Assembly: GCF_002804105.1 (NCBI RefSeq)
Contig: NZ_CP024964.1
Location: forward strand, 620,001 to 684,000
Reading direction: 5' to 3'
Origin: Mesoplasma melaleucae
GTDB taxonomy: Bacteria > Bacillota_I > Bacilli_A > Mycoplasmatales > Mycoplasmataceae
Length of the DNA: 64,000 nt
Part shown: positions 1-10,590 of the stretch, in pieces
Layout: every line of letters starts with the position of its first letter
How positions within the stretch are numbered: position 1 is the stretch's first letter
Position numbers and translations under genes: made by a program
The notes under the pieces: model-generated
Databases searched by the model: none
The model's input: the letters and a program-made list of their open reading frames with translations, nothing else
What the model was told of the DNA's origin: nothing

Positions 1-68
1 TTAAATATTCTTGTTCCTAACTTTGACCTTGATTGTTTATTTATTGTATTTTTTTTACTTTTGGACAT
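1..68 (-). CDS. N-terminus of an unknown protein, cut by the window edge
   Basis: An ATG at 66-68 (minus strand) has a good ribosome binding site, AAGGAG at 78-83, nine bases away. Twenty-two codons are visible. They are rich in Lys, Ser and Arg and contain no stop. The gene lies just downstream of the RpiR regulator and probably shares its transcript. The visible part is too short to name a family. Confidence 0.55.
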   Translation of the reverse strand, partial: MSKSKKNTINKQSRSKLGTRIF

Positions 69-87
69 ATATTTAATCTCCTTATTT

Positions 88-870
88 TTATTTTTTTTCG
101 CTGTTTAAGTAATGGTAAATTAATAAATCATTAAAATAATGGAATGGTAATGATTTTGAAATTAAAACGCTTTTATCATTAATTTCAACTCCATCAACAA
201 TTAATGTATGAATTAAGCTCGCATTTAATTCAACATCTTTTGAAGGAACTTTTCCTGAAATAAAAATTGATTTACCTTTTTCTTTTTTAATTGCTTGAAT
301 AACTTTTGCTAAATGAGTTGAAGTCCCATATTTTGTAAAGAATATATATAAATCATTTGTTTGAGTATTTTTAATTCTATTATTGATTGAATCTCAATCA
401 GAATCTAATAAAGTTACATTTAAACCATGATTATAGAAGAAGTTTGATAGATCCATAGCTGGTCCACGTAATACAGCTTCTCAATAACATATAACAATTC
501 TTGGTGATGATTCAATTAGATTAATTGTTTTAACTAAATTTGATTTTTTAATTAAAGTGTAATTTTGTTTAATTAAATTAATGTAACCATTTGCTACATT
601 TTCATCATTTTTTGCGATATTTAATTCAGCATGTTCTACGTCGTTTGCTAAACAAATCATAAAATCTCTATATCCGTCAATATTAATTTTTTTCAGTAAA
701 TTATAAATTGCACTAAACCCTGTTTTTGCACGTTTTGCTAATTCATCAATTTTAATATTTTCTTCAACAATTTGTTTTGAATTATTTTTAATATAGTCAA
801 CAATGATTAATTCACGTGATGTTAAATTATCTTCTTCAATTGTTGAAAGTTTTGCTAGAAAAGATCTCAT
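88..870 (-). CDS. MurR/RpiR family sugar-phosphate regulator
   Basis: This 260-aa protein has the RpiR layout: an N-terminal helix-turn-helix domain (about residues 1-80) and a C-terminal SIS sugar-phosphate domain (about 110-240). RpiR regulators bind phosphosugars and control sugar or amino-sugar genes. The frame reads through a UGA codon at 481-483, which is Trp here. The start is set by AGGAGG just upstream of ATG 868-870. Its target cannot be read from the neighbours, because the next gene leaves the window and the upstream gene is tsaD. The family call is firm; the ligand is unknown. Confidence 0.85.
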
Positions 871-933
871 ATTTCCTCCATCTTTTTACGCTTAATTCAT
901 AAATATTTATAATATTTTATCATTTTTTGGAAA

Positions 934-1887
934 TTATTTACTGATTTTAAGTTTTTCATATGCTAATTTAGCTATCATTGCTGCGTTATCAGTACAATAT
1001 TCCATTTTTGGAACAAAAGTATTTGAAATACCGTATTTTTGACCTAACTCAATAATGATTTTTCTGATTTCACTATTAGCACTAACTCCACCAGCAACTG
1101 TTAAAGTTTTTGGTTTAAATTCTTCAATTGCTTTTGCTAATTTTGTTTCAACAATTTTAGTTGCAGCATATTGAAAACTAGCAGCTATATCTGCTACTGG
1201 GATTTCTTCATTCTTTTGATTTAAATTATGGATTAAATTGATTACAGCTGTTTTTAATCCTGAATATGAAAAGTCATAACTTTCATCATTTTTTGAAATA
1301 GGAAACTTAAAAGCTGTTTGATTACCTTCTTTAGCTAGTTTATCAAGCTTAGGTCCACCAGGATATTCTAATCCAATTACTCTTGCAACTTTGTCATAAC
1401 ATTCTCCAATTGCATCATCTAACGTAGTTCCAACCACTTTAAAATCATTAGGTGAATTAACAATTTCAATTTGTGTATGACCACCACTAACAACCATGGC
1501 TAAAACAGGATATATAAATTCATTTTCAATAGATGCTCCATAAATATGACCTTCAATATGGTGTAAAGGCATTAATGGTTTGTTAATGTAGCTGGCAATT
1601 GTTTCAGCAACTAGTCTTCCAATAATTAAAGACCCAATTAAACCTGGTTTTTCAGTATATGCAACATAATCTATTGTTTCAACTTTTGTATTTGTTGTAT
1701 CTAATGCTGCTTTAATAACTCAAGAAATATTTTCTAGATGTAATCTTGCAGCTAATTCAGGAACAACACCACCAAAATTAACGTGTTGTTCTATTTGTGA
1801 TGAAATAATATTTGTTAATATTTTTCCATCATCAATTATTGAAATTGAAAACTCATCACAACTTGATTCAATCGCTAATATTTTCAT
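934..1887 (-). CDS. tsaD: tRNA N6-threonylcarbamoyladenosine transferase TsaD
   Basis: TsaD transfers the threonylcarbamoyl group to A37 of ANN-decoding tRNAs, with TsaB and TsaE as partners. The 317-aa product opens with the ASKHA-fold start [12 protein letters not shown] and has the metal-binding HHIEGH motif near residue 109. It also has the C-terminal GGVSAN and DNAAM motifs. Length is typical for the bacterial family (about 320-340). An AGGAGG-type site precedes ATG 1885-1887. tsaB and tsaE lie 8 kb away in this window as a two-gene operon. A TsaC/Sua5 homologue is not in the window. Confidence 0.95.
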
Positions 1888-1943
1888 GTGTCCTCCTTTT
1901 ATTTAGTACATTATTATAATTCTATAATATACAAATTAAAAAT

Positions 1944-1974
1944 AAAAAAACTTAAAAATTAATTTAAGTTTTTA
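1944..1974. terminator. A/T-rich hairpin, probably bidirectional
   Basis: The inverted repeat AAACTTAAA...TTTAAGTTT is flanked by an A-run on one side and a T-run on the other. It lies in the gap between tsaD and the decayed lipoprotein gene, so on the minus strand it can end the lipoprotein transcript. Confidence 0.6.
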
Positions 1975-1983
1975 TTAGTTTAA

Positions 1984-2590
1984 TTATAGATCAAAAGCAT
2001 AAGTGTATTCAGTTGTATATTTTGACTTATTATCAGAATAAATTTTAATAGTTTCTTTATTTGCTTCACTCTTACTTTCATAAATTAAAATAACTTCATC
2101 ATCAAGTAATGCATTTAAAGCATTTTTTAAATTTTTCTTAATTGCTTTATTATAGTTTAGTATTTTAATTGTTGATTTTTCACCATCGGACTCATACAAT
2201 ACTTTCCATCATTAATTCAGTCTTTTACATATAATTTTCAGTTACTTTTATTATTATTAATTAGGTTTTGCATTTGTCTTCAACCATTAACATCACTTAT
2301 TTTTCTTGTACTATTTAATGTGTTTGCTTCTTCAAATTTTGGTCATAAACTTAATACATAGTATAGTATAGTAACTCCAACTGGAGAGAAAGATTCTTCA
2401 ATTTCTACTTTTTCATTTGTGAAAGTTACCTTCATATCGCCTTCTACTGATTTAAATAATTCATTTAAATCAGATGTTTTAATTGTTTTACCTGCTCCAT
2501 CAGAATCTGCGTTTTTTCACATGAAACAACTGCTGAAGATCCTGTTGCTATTAATCCAACAGCACCTAAAATTGCTATTAATTTTTTCAT
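1984..2590 (-). pseudogene. frameshifted small lipoprotein
   Basis: ATG 2588-2590 with an AAAGGA site begins a clear lipoprotein signal: basic MKK, a hydrophobic stretch and a lipobox ending VVSC at residue 24. Right after CEK the frame breaks at an A6 run (2512-2517); one more A restores a long open frame (KNADSDGAGK...). A second break near 2195-2212 is again repaired by one extra base, giving a C-terminal segment that ends at 1984. The total length of 607 nt is 3n+1, as expected from two single-base losses. The restored protein would be about 202 aa. No known domain is recognised. It is either decayed or, less likely, switched by the A-run. Confidence 0.7.
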
Positions 2591-2685
2591 TTCTGTAAAT
2601 CCTTTTTTTCTAAAATGGCGTAACACCATAAAGTTAATATTGCAAAAAAACACTATAGTTGGAAATGTTTATATCGTATTATTGA

Positions 2686-3090
2686 TTATAATCTTTTAAT
2701 AAACTCTTCATACATTTTTGAAATGTTATACCCAAATTTTTGAGCAACTTCAGTATGTAAATAATCAATTTTAAAAATGTTACCGTTTTTAAACAACATT
2801 CTTAAATCAGCAGTGTCACCCATTACCCCTAATTTAACATCTTCAATTTGTTCTAAACCAAATTGCTTAATTTGACTTGCTGTTTGAATAAATTTACTAA
2901 TGGTAAATAATCTTTTATTTGTTAATAAAATCATGTGGGCAAAAGCATTAATTTCCCCAACAATAATGTCAACAACAAATTCATTAGATACAAAATATTT
3001 TTCAACTTCTTGAAATTCTTTTTTGTCTAACAATTCATATTTATTAAAATTGTAAATTTCTAATTTACTTAAGTATTCTTTATTTATCAT
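2686..3090 (-). CDS. small PH-domain-like (YokE-type) protein
   Basis: This 134-aa soluble protein has alternating short strands and one C-terminal helix. The segment around MILLTNKRLFTISK resembles bacterial PH-like (YokE/YvbH type) domains, whose function is generally unknown. I place the start at ATG 3088-3090. An ATG 30 bases upstream lies inside the terminator of the preceding gene. No Shine-Dalgarno sequence precedes the chosen ATG; instead TGGTATAAT ends six bases before it, so the mRNA is probably leaderless. Confidence 0.6.
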   Translation of the reverse strand: MINKEYLSKLEIYNFNKYELLDKKEFQEVEKYFVSNEFVVDIIVGEINAFAHMILLTNKRLFTISKFIQTASQIKQFGLEQIEDVKLGVMGDTADLRMLFKNGNIFKIDYLHTEVAQKFGYNISKMYEEFIKRL

Positions 3091-3096
3091 ATATTG

Positions 3097-3105
3097 ATTA
3101 TACCA
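3097..3105 (-). promoter_or_regulatory. extended -10 promoter of a leaderless gene
   Basis: TGGTATAAT, an extended -10 element, ends six bases before ATG 3088-3090. Initiation at the usual distance would place the first transcribed base at or next to the start codon. There is no GGA-type sequence between the two. Confidence 0.6.
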
Positions 3106-3108
3106 AAT

Positions 3109-3127
3109 AAAAAAACACATTAATGTG
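3109..3127 (-). terminator. intrinsic terminator of the DHH phosphoesterase gene
   Basis: On the minus strand the palindrome CACATTAATGTG is followed by seven T. It starts three bases after the stop codon at 3130-3132. Confidence 0.75.
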
Positions 3128-3129
3128 GC

Positions 3130-4080
3130 TTATTCATCATTGAGCAAGTTGTTTATTTGGTTAGCATCTTCAACAACTTGCATTACTTGATCTAAATTAT
3201 CAATGATAGCACCAGAAGCCAATTTGTGACCTCCACCGCCTCATTTAACTGCTAAATCATTGATTGCTAAATTATTTGAACGGAATTCAACTCTTCATTT
3301 ACCATCTTCTCTAATAGAGAATGTAATTCAAATATCAATTCCTTCAATATCTTTTAGTAAGTTTGAAAATTTCCCATTTTCATCATAACTTAAATTATAT
3401 TTTTTCATTAACTCATCAGTTAAAATAACATAACCAACTTTATGATCTGTTACTTTTGCTGAAGCAATTAATTCTGATTGTAAAGCTATTACAGGGAATG
3501 AACGCTTGTACATAGTTTTATACATTTCTGAAACATCAAATCCAGTTCCAATTAATTTAGCTGCTACTTCAAATGTTCTTGGTGATAATCCACCGAATAA
3601 GAATCTTCCACTATCTGTGCATATTCCATGATAAATGACTCTAGCAGCAACTGGAGTGATTTCTCAATTGTTTTGAATTGCTAAATCACCAACCATTTCA
3701 CTTGCACTTGTATAAGTTACATCAACTCAAGATAAATCTCCATATGGTGTTGCATCTGGGTGATGATCAATTTTTAGTAAATAAGCACCTTTGTCATAAT
3801 TTTGGTTATCAATTCTTTCAACATTACCACAATCAGTTACAATAACTAATGCTTCATTAAAAATTGATTCATCTGTAAATTCATCAGGTTTACCTGCATG
3901 TTTTAAGTATTCAATTTCTTCTCCAAATGCATAAACTTCTTTATTTGGGTAATTTGTTTTAATTAATTCTTTTAAACCTAATTGTGATCCATAAGAATCA
4001 CCATCAGGAATAATATGCCTTAAAATAATTATCTTGTTGTATTTTTCAATAACGTCTTTAATCTGTTTGTAAATTGTCAT
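3130..4080 (-). CDS. DHH/DHHA1 phosphoesterase, NrnA-like
   Basis: This 316-aa protein belongs to the bifunctional oligoribonuclease/pAp phosphatase (NrnA) family of mollicutes and firmicutes. Its members degrade nanoRNAs and pAp. Catalytic motifs are visible: HIIPDGDS near residue 22, VTDCGN near 82, the DHH motif in KIDHHPD near 105, and the C-terminal GGGGHK motif of DHHA1 near 290. The frame includes several UGA Trp codons. ATG 4078-4080 follows AAGGAG at a good distance. Mollicutes often carry two or three paralogues, so the exact substrate is open. Confidence 0.85.
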
Positions 4081-4196
4081 AGTTCTCCTTGTTTTATTAA
4101 GTATATTTTATCAACTAATTAATAAAACATTTAAATTTGCAATAAAAAAGTAACTCTTTACAGAATTACTATTTTAATTAAAATCTAAAAAACTAA

Positions 4197-5879
4197 TTAT
4201 TTAGATGCTTTAGCTGATCTTTTTACTTTTGCATTTTTTAATTCATCTGCTTCAACTGCTTTACGTAATTCTCTAGCCATGTTTGGTGAGATTAAGTTGT
4301 TGATTAAGAAACTTGAAATTGATAAGTAAATTCAAAATCCAACTAATGTAGAATCGTTAATTGCTGCGAAAATTTCTACCATGTTGTGATCTGATGGACC
4401 ATATAATGACATAAAGTTTGAAACAGTAGCGATTGTCCATGCGATCATTGGTAAAATGATACCATCAATTAATAATTTTTTAGATAAAGTTTTGTGTTGT
4501 TTGAAACTATCTACTAATGTAGCAATTACATAGAAAATTAAACTTGTTGATAATACTAAGTAAGCTACTGCTGAGAATCATACTCAAATTTGAGCTGATG
4601 ATCCTGGAGCAACAATATTAACTTTTGAAACACCAACAACTCCTGCTGAAATTGTAATGAAAGTTAATACATATAATGAGTAGAAGATTACAGCTGGTCT
4701 AACTAAAATATTTTTAATATTTTTGTATTGTTCATTTCTAAAAATCATTAATGCATGAGCAATAATTGTTAAAATTACTCAAGAAATGAAAAATGTTGCT
4801 GCTACAGCTAAAGTTCTAACATCACCTGCTAAATCATTAACTAATCCATTAATTAATCCTCCAACAAATGCTGAAATAATAATTGCTGGTATAAACATTG
4901 TGATTAAGAAGAAATTGAATTTAAAGATTTCTAAACTATAAATTTTTCATCCTAAATTGTTATTTGCTTTATCTTGTAATGCTTTATGGTAAGCTATTGA
5001 ATATTTTGAACCTGTTGCACAGTATTCGTATCCACGTTTTAAGTCAAAGAATAATTCATCTCCACGACCGTTAATTGAACGTCTTCTTTCTTTTTCATAC
5101 ATTTCTTTGATTGATTCTGTAACAACTTTTGCTGAATCAGCAAAAACTGTTAAGTCTCCTTCTCTGATAAGTACTGAACAAATTTCATCCATCATAATGT
5201 TTAAGAATTCTGGTCTAAATGCTAATCCTGAGTAAGCTGCATAATCAGCTTTAACTGCTTCGAAGTTTCCTTCTGCTAATTTAGCTTGTAATCCTTCTGT
5301 AAATGAAATTGTTTTTTGGTAGTTGTATAAAACGTTTGATTGACGGTTTTTCATGTAATCTTTCATTCCAATAACTGTTCCAAATAATAATTGTTTTGTT
5401 AAAGGTATGAACATTGCGAATACCCCCCCAACTAAAATCATTTTGAATGGATCCAATAATGTTTTTAGTAATGAGTTGGCTGCCATAAATCCGTTTAATA
5501 CATAATTTCCACCTTCAGGAGAATTATTTGCAGCATTAATAAGAATTTTAATAAATTCTACATTTGTAGCTCCTCCAAGTGTAAATGCATCTGAAGTTAA
5601 GAAACCTGTTGTTGCTGCTCCTCCTGATGGAACTGCAGATAAAAGATCAAGAGCTGTTAATTTTGATCCAGCTGCTAGTAATATAGCATCAAGTCCTGCT
5701 GAATCTTTAATTCCTGCAACAACTAATAATTCATCTAATGTTTTATTTCAGTTTGTTCCTGATCCCAATTGAACTCCACCGATGTTGTAAATTGCAACTG
5801 AATCAATTCAAGCTGAGTAACCAAAATAAATAACTGCAACAACTAGTAATAAAATAACTAATCTAACTGTTTTTCTCAT
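4197..5879 (-). CDS. large multi-pass membrane protein, unknown function
   Basis: The 560-aa product starts with a hydrophobic segment (residues 5-22) and then an extracytoplasmic Gly/Ala/Ser-rich region of about 110 residues. Near residue 135 comes a second membrane segment, followed by a charged cytoplasmic region (about 170-310) rich in Arg, Glu and Tyr. Six or so membrane helices follow (320-530), and the C-terminus is Lys-rich. I do not recognise a family; the look is that of a mollicute-specific membrane protein. AAAGGA precedes ATG 5877-5879. It is downstream of leuS but separated from it by a terminator. Confidence 0.7.
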
Positions 5880-5914
5880 TTTTTTATTCCTTTCTTGTAA
5901 CTTAAATATTATAA

Positions 5915-5940
5915 CAAAAAAATCGAGCAGTTTCTCGATT
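5915..5940 (-). terminator. intrinsic terminator of leuS
   Basis: AATCGAG-AAACTG-CTCGATT followed by T7 on the minus strand, 26 bases after the leuS stop. Confidence 0.8.
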
Positions 5941-5965
5941 TTAGATTTTTTGTGCACTTGTGCCC

Positions 5966-8371
5966 TTATTTAATTACTATATTAACAATCTTGTCAATAA
6001 CAGCAATTTCTTTAATAATCTCTTTGTCTTTAATGTAACTAATGATATTCTCATGTTTTTTAGCTAATTCAATTAGTTTATCTTTAATAGTCCCTTTTTC
6101 AACTTCAATAGTTGCTCTTAATTTACCATTAATTTGTAATGCAATAACTACTATATTTGATACTAATTTTGAAGAATCAAATTCTGGTCATGTTGCTTTT
6201 GTAATTGAAGGTTTATGTCCAAGTTTTTCTCATAATTCTTCCCCAATAAATGGAGCATAGATACTTAACATTTTTACAAACCCTTCAATGTAAGGACGAT
6301 ATACTGGTCCTTGATGTTTATAAACCGCATTAACAAATACCATTAATTGAGAAATAGCAGTATTGAATTTTAATGATTGAATCATTTCTCCCACTTTTTT
6401 AACAACATCGTTATATACAAAATCAAGTTTTGTATCATTAACATCAGTTAACTCAGCAGATACTACCATTCGATAAGCACGGTGAATTCATTTTAATGCT
6501 GAATCTAATCCTTCTTCACTTCATGGTAATGAAGCATCCAACGGCCCCATGAACATTTCATATAATCTTAAACTATCAGCACCATGAGTTAAAACAATAT
6601 CATCAGGACTAATTACATTTCCTCATGACTTAGACATTTTTCTTCCATCTGATCCTAAAATCATTCCTTGGTTAAATAATTGTTTAAATGGTTCTTTTAC
6701 TGAAGTAATACCTAGATCATATAAAACATAGTTTCAAAATCTTGCATATAATAAATGACCAACAGCATGTTCTTGTCCACCAACATATAAATCAACTGGC
6801 ATTCATTTTGCGAAACGTTTTTTAGCTTCTTCACTATTAATATTAATAAACTCATTTGGTCCATCAGCTAAAATGTAAGCTAAGTAATATCAACTTGAAC
6901 CAGCAGATTGAGGCATTGTATTTGTTTCTCTTTTGTATTTAACACCATCAATTTCAACATTAACTCATTCTTCTACGTTTGCTAATGGTGATTCTCCAGT
7001 TCCACTCGGTTTGATATTTTTAATTCTTGGTAATTCAACTGGTAAATCTTCAATTAGAGTAATTTCTTGATTTGGACCATATAATACTGGGAAAGGTTCT
7101 CCATAAAATCTTTGACGTGAAAATAATCAGTCTCTTAATTTATAATTTGTTTGTTCTCTTCCATAACCTTTTTCAACAGCAATTTTTGTCATAACTTCAA
7201 TTGCTTCTTTTTTATTCATCCCATTTAAGAATTCAGAATTAATAATAATTCCTTCACCAATAAAAGCTTTTGCATCTGTTTTGTTTTCAATAACATTTTT
7301 TTTCTCTAAGTTATATTTAGTTGCAAACTCTCAATCTCTTTTATCATGAGCAGGCACAGCCATTACAGCACCAGTTCCATAATTAGCTAATACATAATCA
7401 CTAATTCATACTTGAATTTTTTCACCTGTATGTGGATTAATTGCATAACTACCTGTAAATACTCCAGTTTTTGTTTTAGAGTCATCCTTACGATCAATTT
7501 CTGATTTATTTTTAGCAAGTTCAATATATTCTTTAACTTCATCTAAATGATCTGGGGTTGTGATTTTTAATACATCTTCATGTTCTGGAGCTAAGACAAT
7601 ATAACTTACTCCATACATAGTATCAATTCTGGTTGTGAATACTGGGATTTTAAGATCATTAACTTTAAAGTCTAATTCAACTCCTGTTGATTTACCAATT
7701 CAGTTTCTTTGTAAATCTTTAATTGAACTATTTCATTTTAGTTCGTCTAATCCTTCTAATAAGCGATCAGCATAATGTGTTATTTTTAAAACTCATTGAC
7801 GCATTTTACGTTTAGTTACTGGATGCTCTCCACGTTCACTAACCATCATTCCATCTTTTTCAATAATTTCATCATTAGCTAGCACAGTTCCTAATTCTTG
7901 ACATCAGTTAACTTCAACATCACGATTTTCTGCTAGACCTTTTTTATATAGTTGATTAAATATTCATTGTGTTATTTTGTAATAGTTTGGATTAGCTGTT
8001 GAAACTTCTTTATCAAAGTCATAACTAAATCCCATCATTTTTAATTGACGTTTAAAATTCTTAATATTTTCTAAAGTAAAATCAATTGGATCATTTCCTG
8101 TTTTTAAAGCGTATTGTTCTGCTGGTAGTCCAAAAGCATCTCAACCCATAGGGTGTAAAACATCATATCCATTCATTTTTTTATAACGTGAAAAAACATC
8201 AGTTGCTGTATAACCTTTAACATGCCCAACATGAATCCCAGCTCCACTTGGATATGGAAACATATCTAGTACATAAGACTTTTTATCTGATGTATTAGTT
8301 GTTTTATATATGTTATTTTCTTCTCAATATTTTTTTCATTTTTTTTCGATCGCTTTATGTGAAAATTCCAT
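5966..8371 (-). CDS. leuS: leucyl-tRNA synthetase
   Basis: The 801-aa enzyme charges tRNA-Leu. The HIGH motif appears as HVGH near residue 49 in a [11 protein letters not shown] context, and KMSKS is intact near residue 578. Between them is the CP1 editing domain. Length is typical for bacterial LeuRS. The gene is uninterrupted over 2.4 kb apart from UGA Trp codons. AAGGAG precedes ATG 8369-8371. It stands alone between two terminators. Confidence 0.98.
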
Positions 8372-8421
8372 TTTAAACTCCTTGTAAATATAAACTATTA
8401 TTAATTTTACTATTTTTATAA

Positions 8422-8455
8422 ATAAAAAAAAGTAATAATCAAATGATTATTACTT
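8422..8455 (-). terminator. terminator of tRNA-Ile
   Basis: An 11-bp stem (AAGTAATAATC / GATTATTACTT) with a 4-base loop, followed by T8 on the minus strand, 12 bases past the tRNA CCA end. Confidence 0.8.
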
Positions 8456-8466
8456 ATGATATCTAA

Positions 8467-8543
8467 TGGTCGGAATAATTGGACTTGAACCAACGACCTC
8501 TCCGTTATCAGCGGAGTGCTCTAACCAGCTGAGCTATATTCCG
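8467..8543 (-). tRNA. tRNA-Ile (GAU)
   Basis: A complete cloverleaf with encoded CCA. The anticodon loop CTGATAA gives GAU, reading AUU/AUC. The acceptor is CGGAATA/TATTCCG. It is a single tRNA gene with its own promoter and terminator. Confidence 0.95.
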
Positions 8544-8554
8544 AAAACAAAAAT

Positions 8555-8583
8555 ATTGTATTATTTTTACAATATTAAGTCAA
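8555..8583 (-). promoter_or_regulatory. promoter of tRNA-Ile
   Basis: TTGACT and TACAAT are separated by 17 bases; the -10 ends 11 bases before the tRNA 5' end. Confidence 0.75.
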
Positions 8584-8602
8584 TACAAATAGGAAAGAAA
8601 AG

Positions 8603-8628
8603 TAAAAAAGATGGCTCAAGCCATCTTT
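8603..8628 (-). terminator. terminator of rplM-rpsI
   Basis: AAGATGGCT-TG-AGCCATCTT followed by T-rich sequence, 27 bases after the rpsI stop. Confidence 0.8.
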
Positions 8629-8654
8629 TCATATATATTGCTAAAATATATAAA

Positions 8655-9050
8655 TTAACGTTTTGAGTATTGAGGTGCTCTACGTGCTCCACGTAATCCG
8701 TATTTTTTACGTTCTTTGATACGTGCATCACGAGTTAATAACCCAACAGCTCTTAACCCTTTTCTGTAATCTTCACTAGCTACTAATAATGCTCTAGCAA
8801 TCCCTAAACGAGTTGCTCCAGCTTGACCAGTAAATCCTCCACCTTTAACTCTAACAGTTATATCAAAATCTTTTTCTGTTCCAGTTGCTACAAGTGGTTG
8901 TTCTAAGTCTTGAACTAATGTTGTATATGGGAAGAATTCTAATGCAGGAACACCATTAACAATGATGTTTCCTTTTCCAGGAGTTAAGATAACTTGAGCT
9001 ACAGAAGTTTTTCTTCTTCCTGTTCCTCTATAAATAACTTTTTCTGCCAT
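8655..9050 (-). CDS. rpsI: 30S ribosomal protein S9
   Basis: This 131-aa protein has the S9 start ([14 protein letters not shown]), the [10 protein letters not shown] region and the invariant basic C-terminus ending in SKR, which reaches the P-site tRNA. Its ATG shares one base with the rplM stop (TAATG), so translation is coupled. AAGGAG lies inside the end of rplM. rplM-rpsI is the usual bacterial order. Confidence 0.98.
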   Translation of the reverse strand: MAEKVIYRGTGRRKTSVAQVILTPGKGNIIVNGVPALEFFPYTTLVQDLEQPLVATGTEKDFDITVRVKGGGFTGQAGATRLGIARALLVASEDYRKGLRAVGLLTRDARIKERKKYGLRGARRAPQYSKR

Positions 9051-9502
9051 TATTTGTTATCTCCTTTTTTTACAAATGTTAAAACTTCTGGTTTTTGAGC
9101 TGCGTAAGGGTGGTTTTCACCAACAAATACGTGTAATGCTCTAAATTGATTTCTTCCTTGTACATTTTTTGGTAACATCAAACGAATTGAACGTTCTAAA
9201 ATTTTAGTTGCGTCTAATTCTCTTTGAACTGCTACTGTTCTTCTTCTTAGTCCACCTGGGTGCATTGAGTGGTGGTAGTATGTTTTATCTGATTCTTTTT
9301 TACCAGTAAATAATACTTTCTCAGCGTTAATGATGATAACGTGATCACCATTATTCATGTGAGGTGTAAAGTCAACTTTGTGTTTTCCTCTTAAGATTCT
9401 AGCTACTTCTGTAGATAATCTCCCCACATTTTGCCCTGCTGCATCAACGATATATCAATTCTTTTTGATATCCTTTGCAGCAATTAATGTTGTTTGTTTC
9501 AT
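9050..9502 (-). CDS. rplM: 50S ribosomal protein L13
   Basis: This 150-aa protein has the L13 signatures: WYIVDA and VGRLS near the N-terminus, [22 protein letters not shown] and LPKN. It is the first gene of rplM-rpsI. GAGGAG precedes ATG 9500-9502. An L13-type leader element lies directly upstream and suggests autogenous control. Confidence 0.98.
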
Positions 9503-9517
9503 GTGCTTATTTCTCCT

Positions 9518-9557
9518 CTTACATTGACTTGTCCGGGGTCTTATAAGTGTAGTAAGC
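9518..9557 (-). promoter_or_regulatory. L13 (rplM) leader RNA element
   Basis: Transcription from the -10 at 9564-9569 would begin almost at this element. It folds into CTTAC/GTAAG and ACTT/AAGT helices around a GC-rich core, GACCCCGGAC, which is conspicuous in this AT-rich genome. The core matches my memory of the firmicute ribosomal-protein L13 leader family. The 3' helix abuts the rplM ribosome binding site, so bound L13 could block translation. The family match is from memory and was not computed. Confidence 0.65.
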
Positions 9558-9563
9558 ATATTT

Positions 9564-9569
9564 ATTATA
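9564..9569 (-). promoter_or_regulatory. -10 element of rplM-rpsI
   Basis: A perfect TATAAT seven bases upstream of the leader element. No convincing -35 was seen. Confidence 0.6.
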
Positions 9570-9596
9570 ATACATTTGGTTTTAAAATTAAACTTA

Positions 9597-10166
9597 TTAA
9601 ATAAAACTTTTTACATAAATAGGGCTTATGTCACTTATATTTTCAATTTTTTCAAAATCTGCTAATGCATTTAAAACATAAACTTTAAAATCTACATGAT
9701 CATAGTCTTTAATTATGATGTAATCTGGATATTCTGCTTGTAATTCTTTTAGCGTATCTTCATCAATCAAAAATGGTTCTTTAATAACCTTTTTATTATC
9801 ATATACACTACAAAATCATTTATTTGATCTAGCATCTAATAAACTAATACATTTTTGATTACCTGCTTGAATTTTTAATGAATCAATTAAGAAAACATTG
9901 ATCTGATCATTTAAAGTTTTTAAGGTCTTCACAATTGTTAAACCAACCCTAACTCCAGAGTAACTACCGGGACCTTTAGTCACATAAAAATCACTAATTT
10001 GATTTAGTTTTAAATTATGTTTATTAAGTAGATTAATTATATTAGTCATAGTGATATCACTAACTTTTTTTGTATCTCTTTGAATAAATTCTTCAACAAT
10101 ATGATTTTCTTCATCAATTAAGATTAAGCATAATTGTCAATTGGTTGTATCAATAAACAGTTTCAC
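9597..10166 (-). CDS. tsaB: tRNA threonylcarbamoyladenosine protein TsaB (YeaZ)
   Basis: TsaB is the ASKHA-fold partner of TsaD in t6A synthesis. The 189-aa product has KLFIDTTNW at the start and the family hallmark GPGSYSGVRVGL near residue 72. The start is GTG 10164-10166, two codons before CTG-TTT; no ATG fits. Only one base separates it from the tsaE stop, so it is translationally coupled. The C-terminal third is divergent, as usual in mollicutes. Confidence 0.92.
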
Positions 10167-10167
10167 T

Positions 10168-10584
10168 TTAATTACTTTCTATAATGAATTCTCTTGCAGA
10201 TTCATTAACCTTTTTGATTTCAATTTTAACAATCTTTTTATTTGTTAAAGCTAAATTTATATTTGTTCATCATTCAATAATGTTAATTGCATTATCAAAC
10301 TCTTCAATAAACATTTCTAAATCACTTTGTTTATCTAGACGATAAGCATCCATATGATTAATTACATTGGTTTTACTTTGATATTGATTCAAAATTGTAA
10401 ACGTTGGTGAAGATACATTTTCTTTAACACCAAATTGTTTAATCAATGCTTTTGTAAATGTTGTTTTTCCAGCGCCAAGATCACCAGTTAGTAGAACAAA
10501 AACTTCACCACTTAATGTGTTAGCTATTTCTTGGGCAATTTTATTTGTGTCTTGGACAGAATTTGAAATAATTGTTTTAATCAT
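10168..10584 (-). CDS. tsaE: tRNA threonylcarbamoyladenosine ATPase TsaE (YjeE)
   Basis: TsaE is the ATPase that turns over the TsaBD complex. The 138-aa protein carries a P-loop, GDLGAGKTTF near residue 34, and the SSPTF motif that follows the switch region. A Trp pair (WW, near 106) is encoded by UGA or UGG. It is the first gene of tsaE-tsaB. No Shine-Dalgarno precedes the ATG; TATAAT ends six bases upstream, which implies a leaderless mRNA. Confidence 0.93.
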
Positions 10585-10590
10585 AAATAA

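Noticed and set aside
3091-3120. A start codon at 3120 that would lengthen the PH-like protein by 10 residues
   Set aside because: It lies inside the hairpin that terminates the upstream gene, and the added segment overlaps the predicted promoter.
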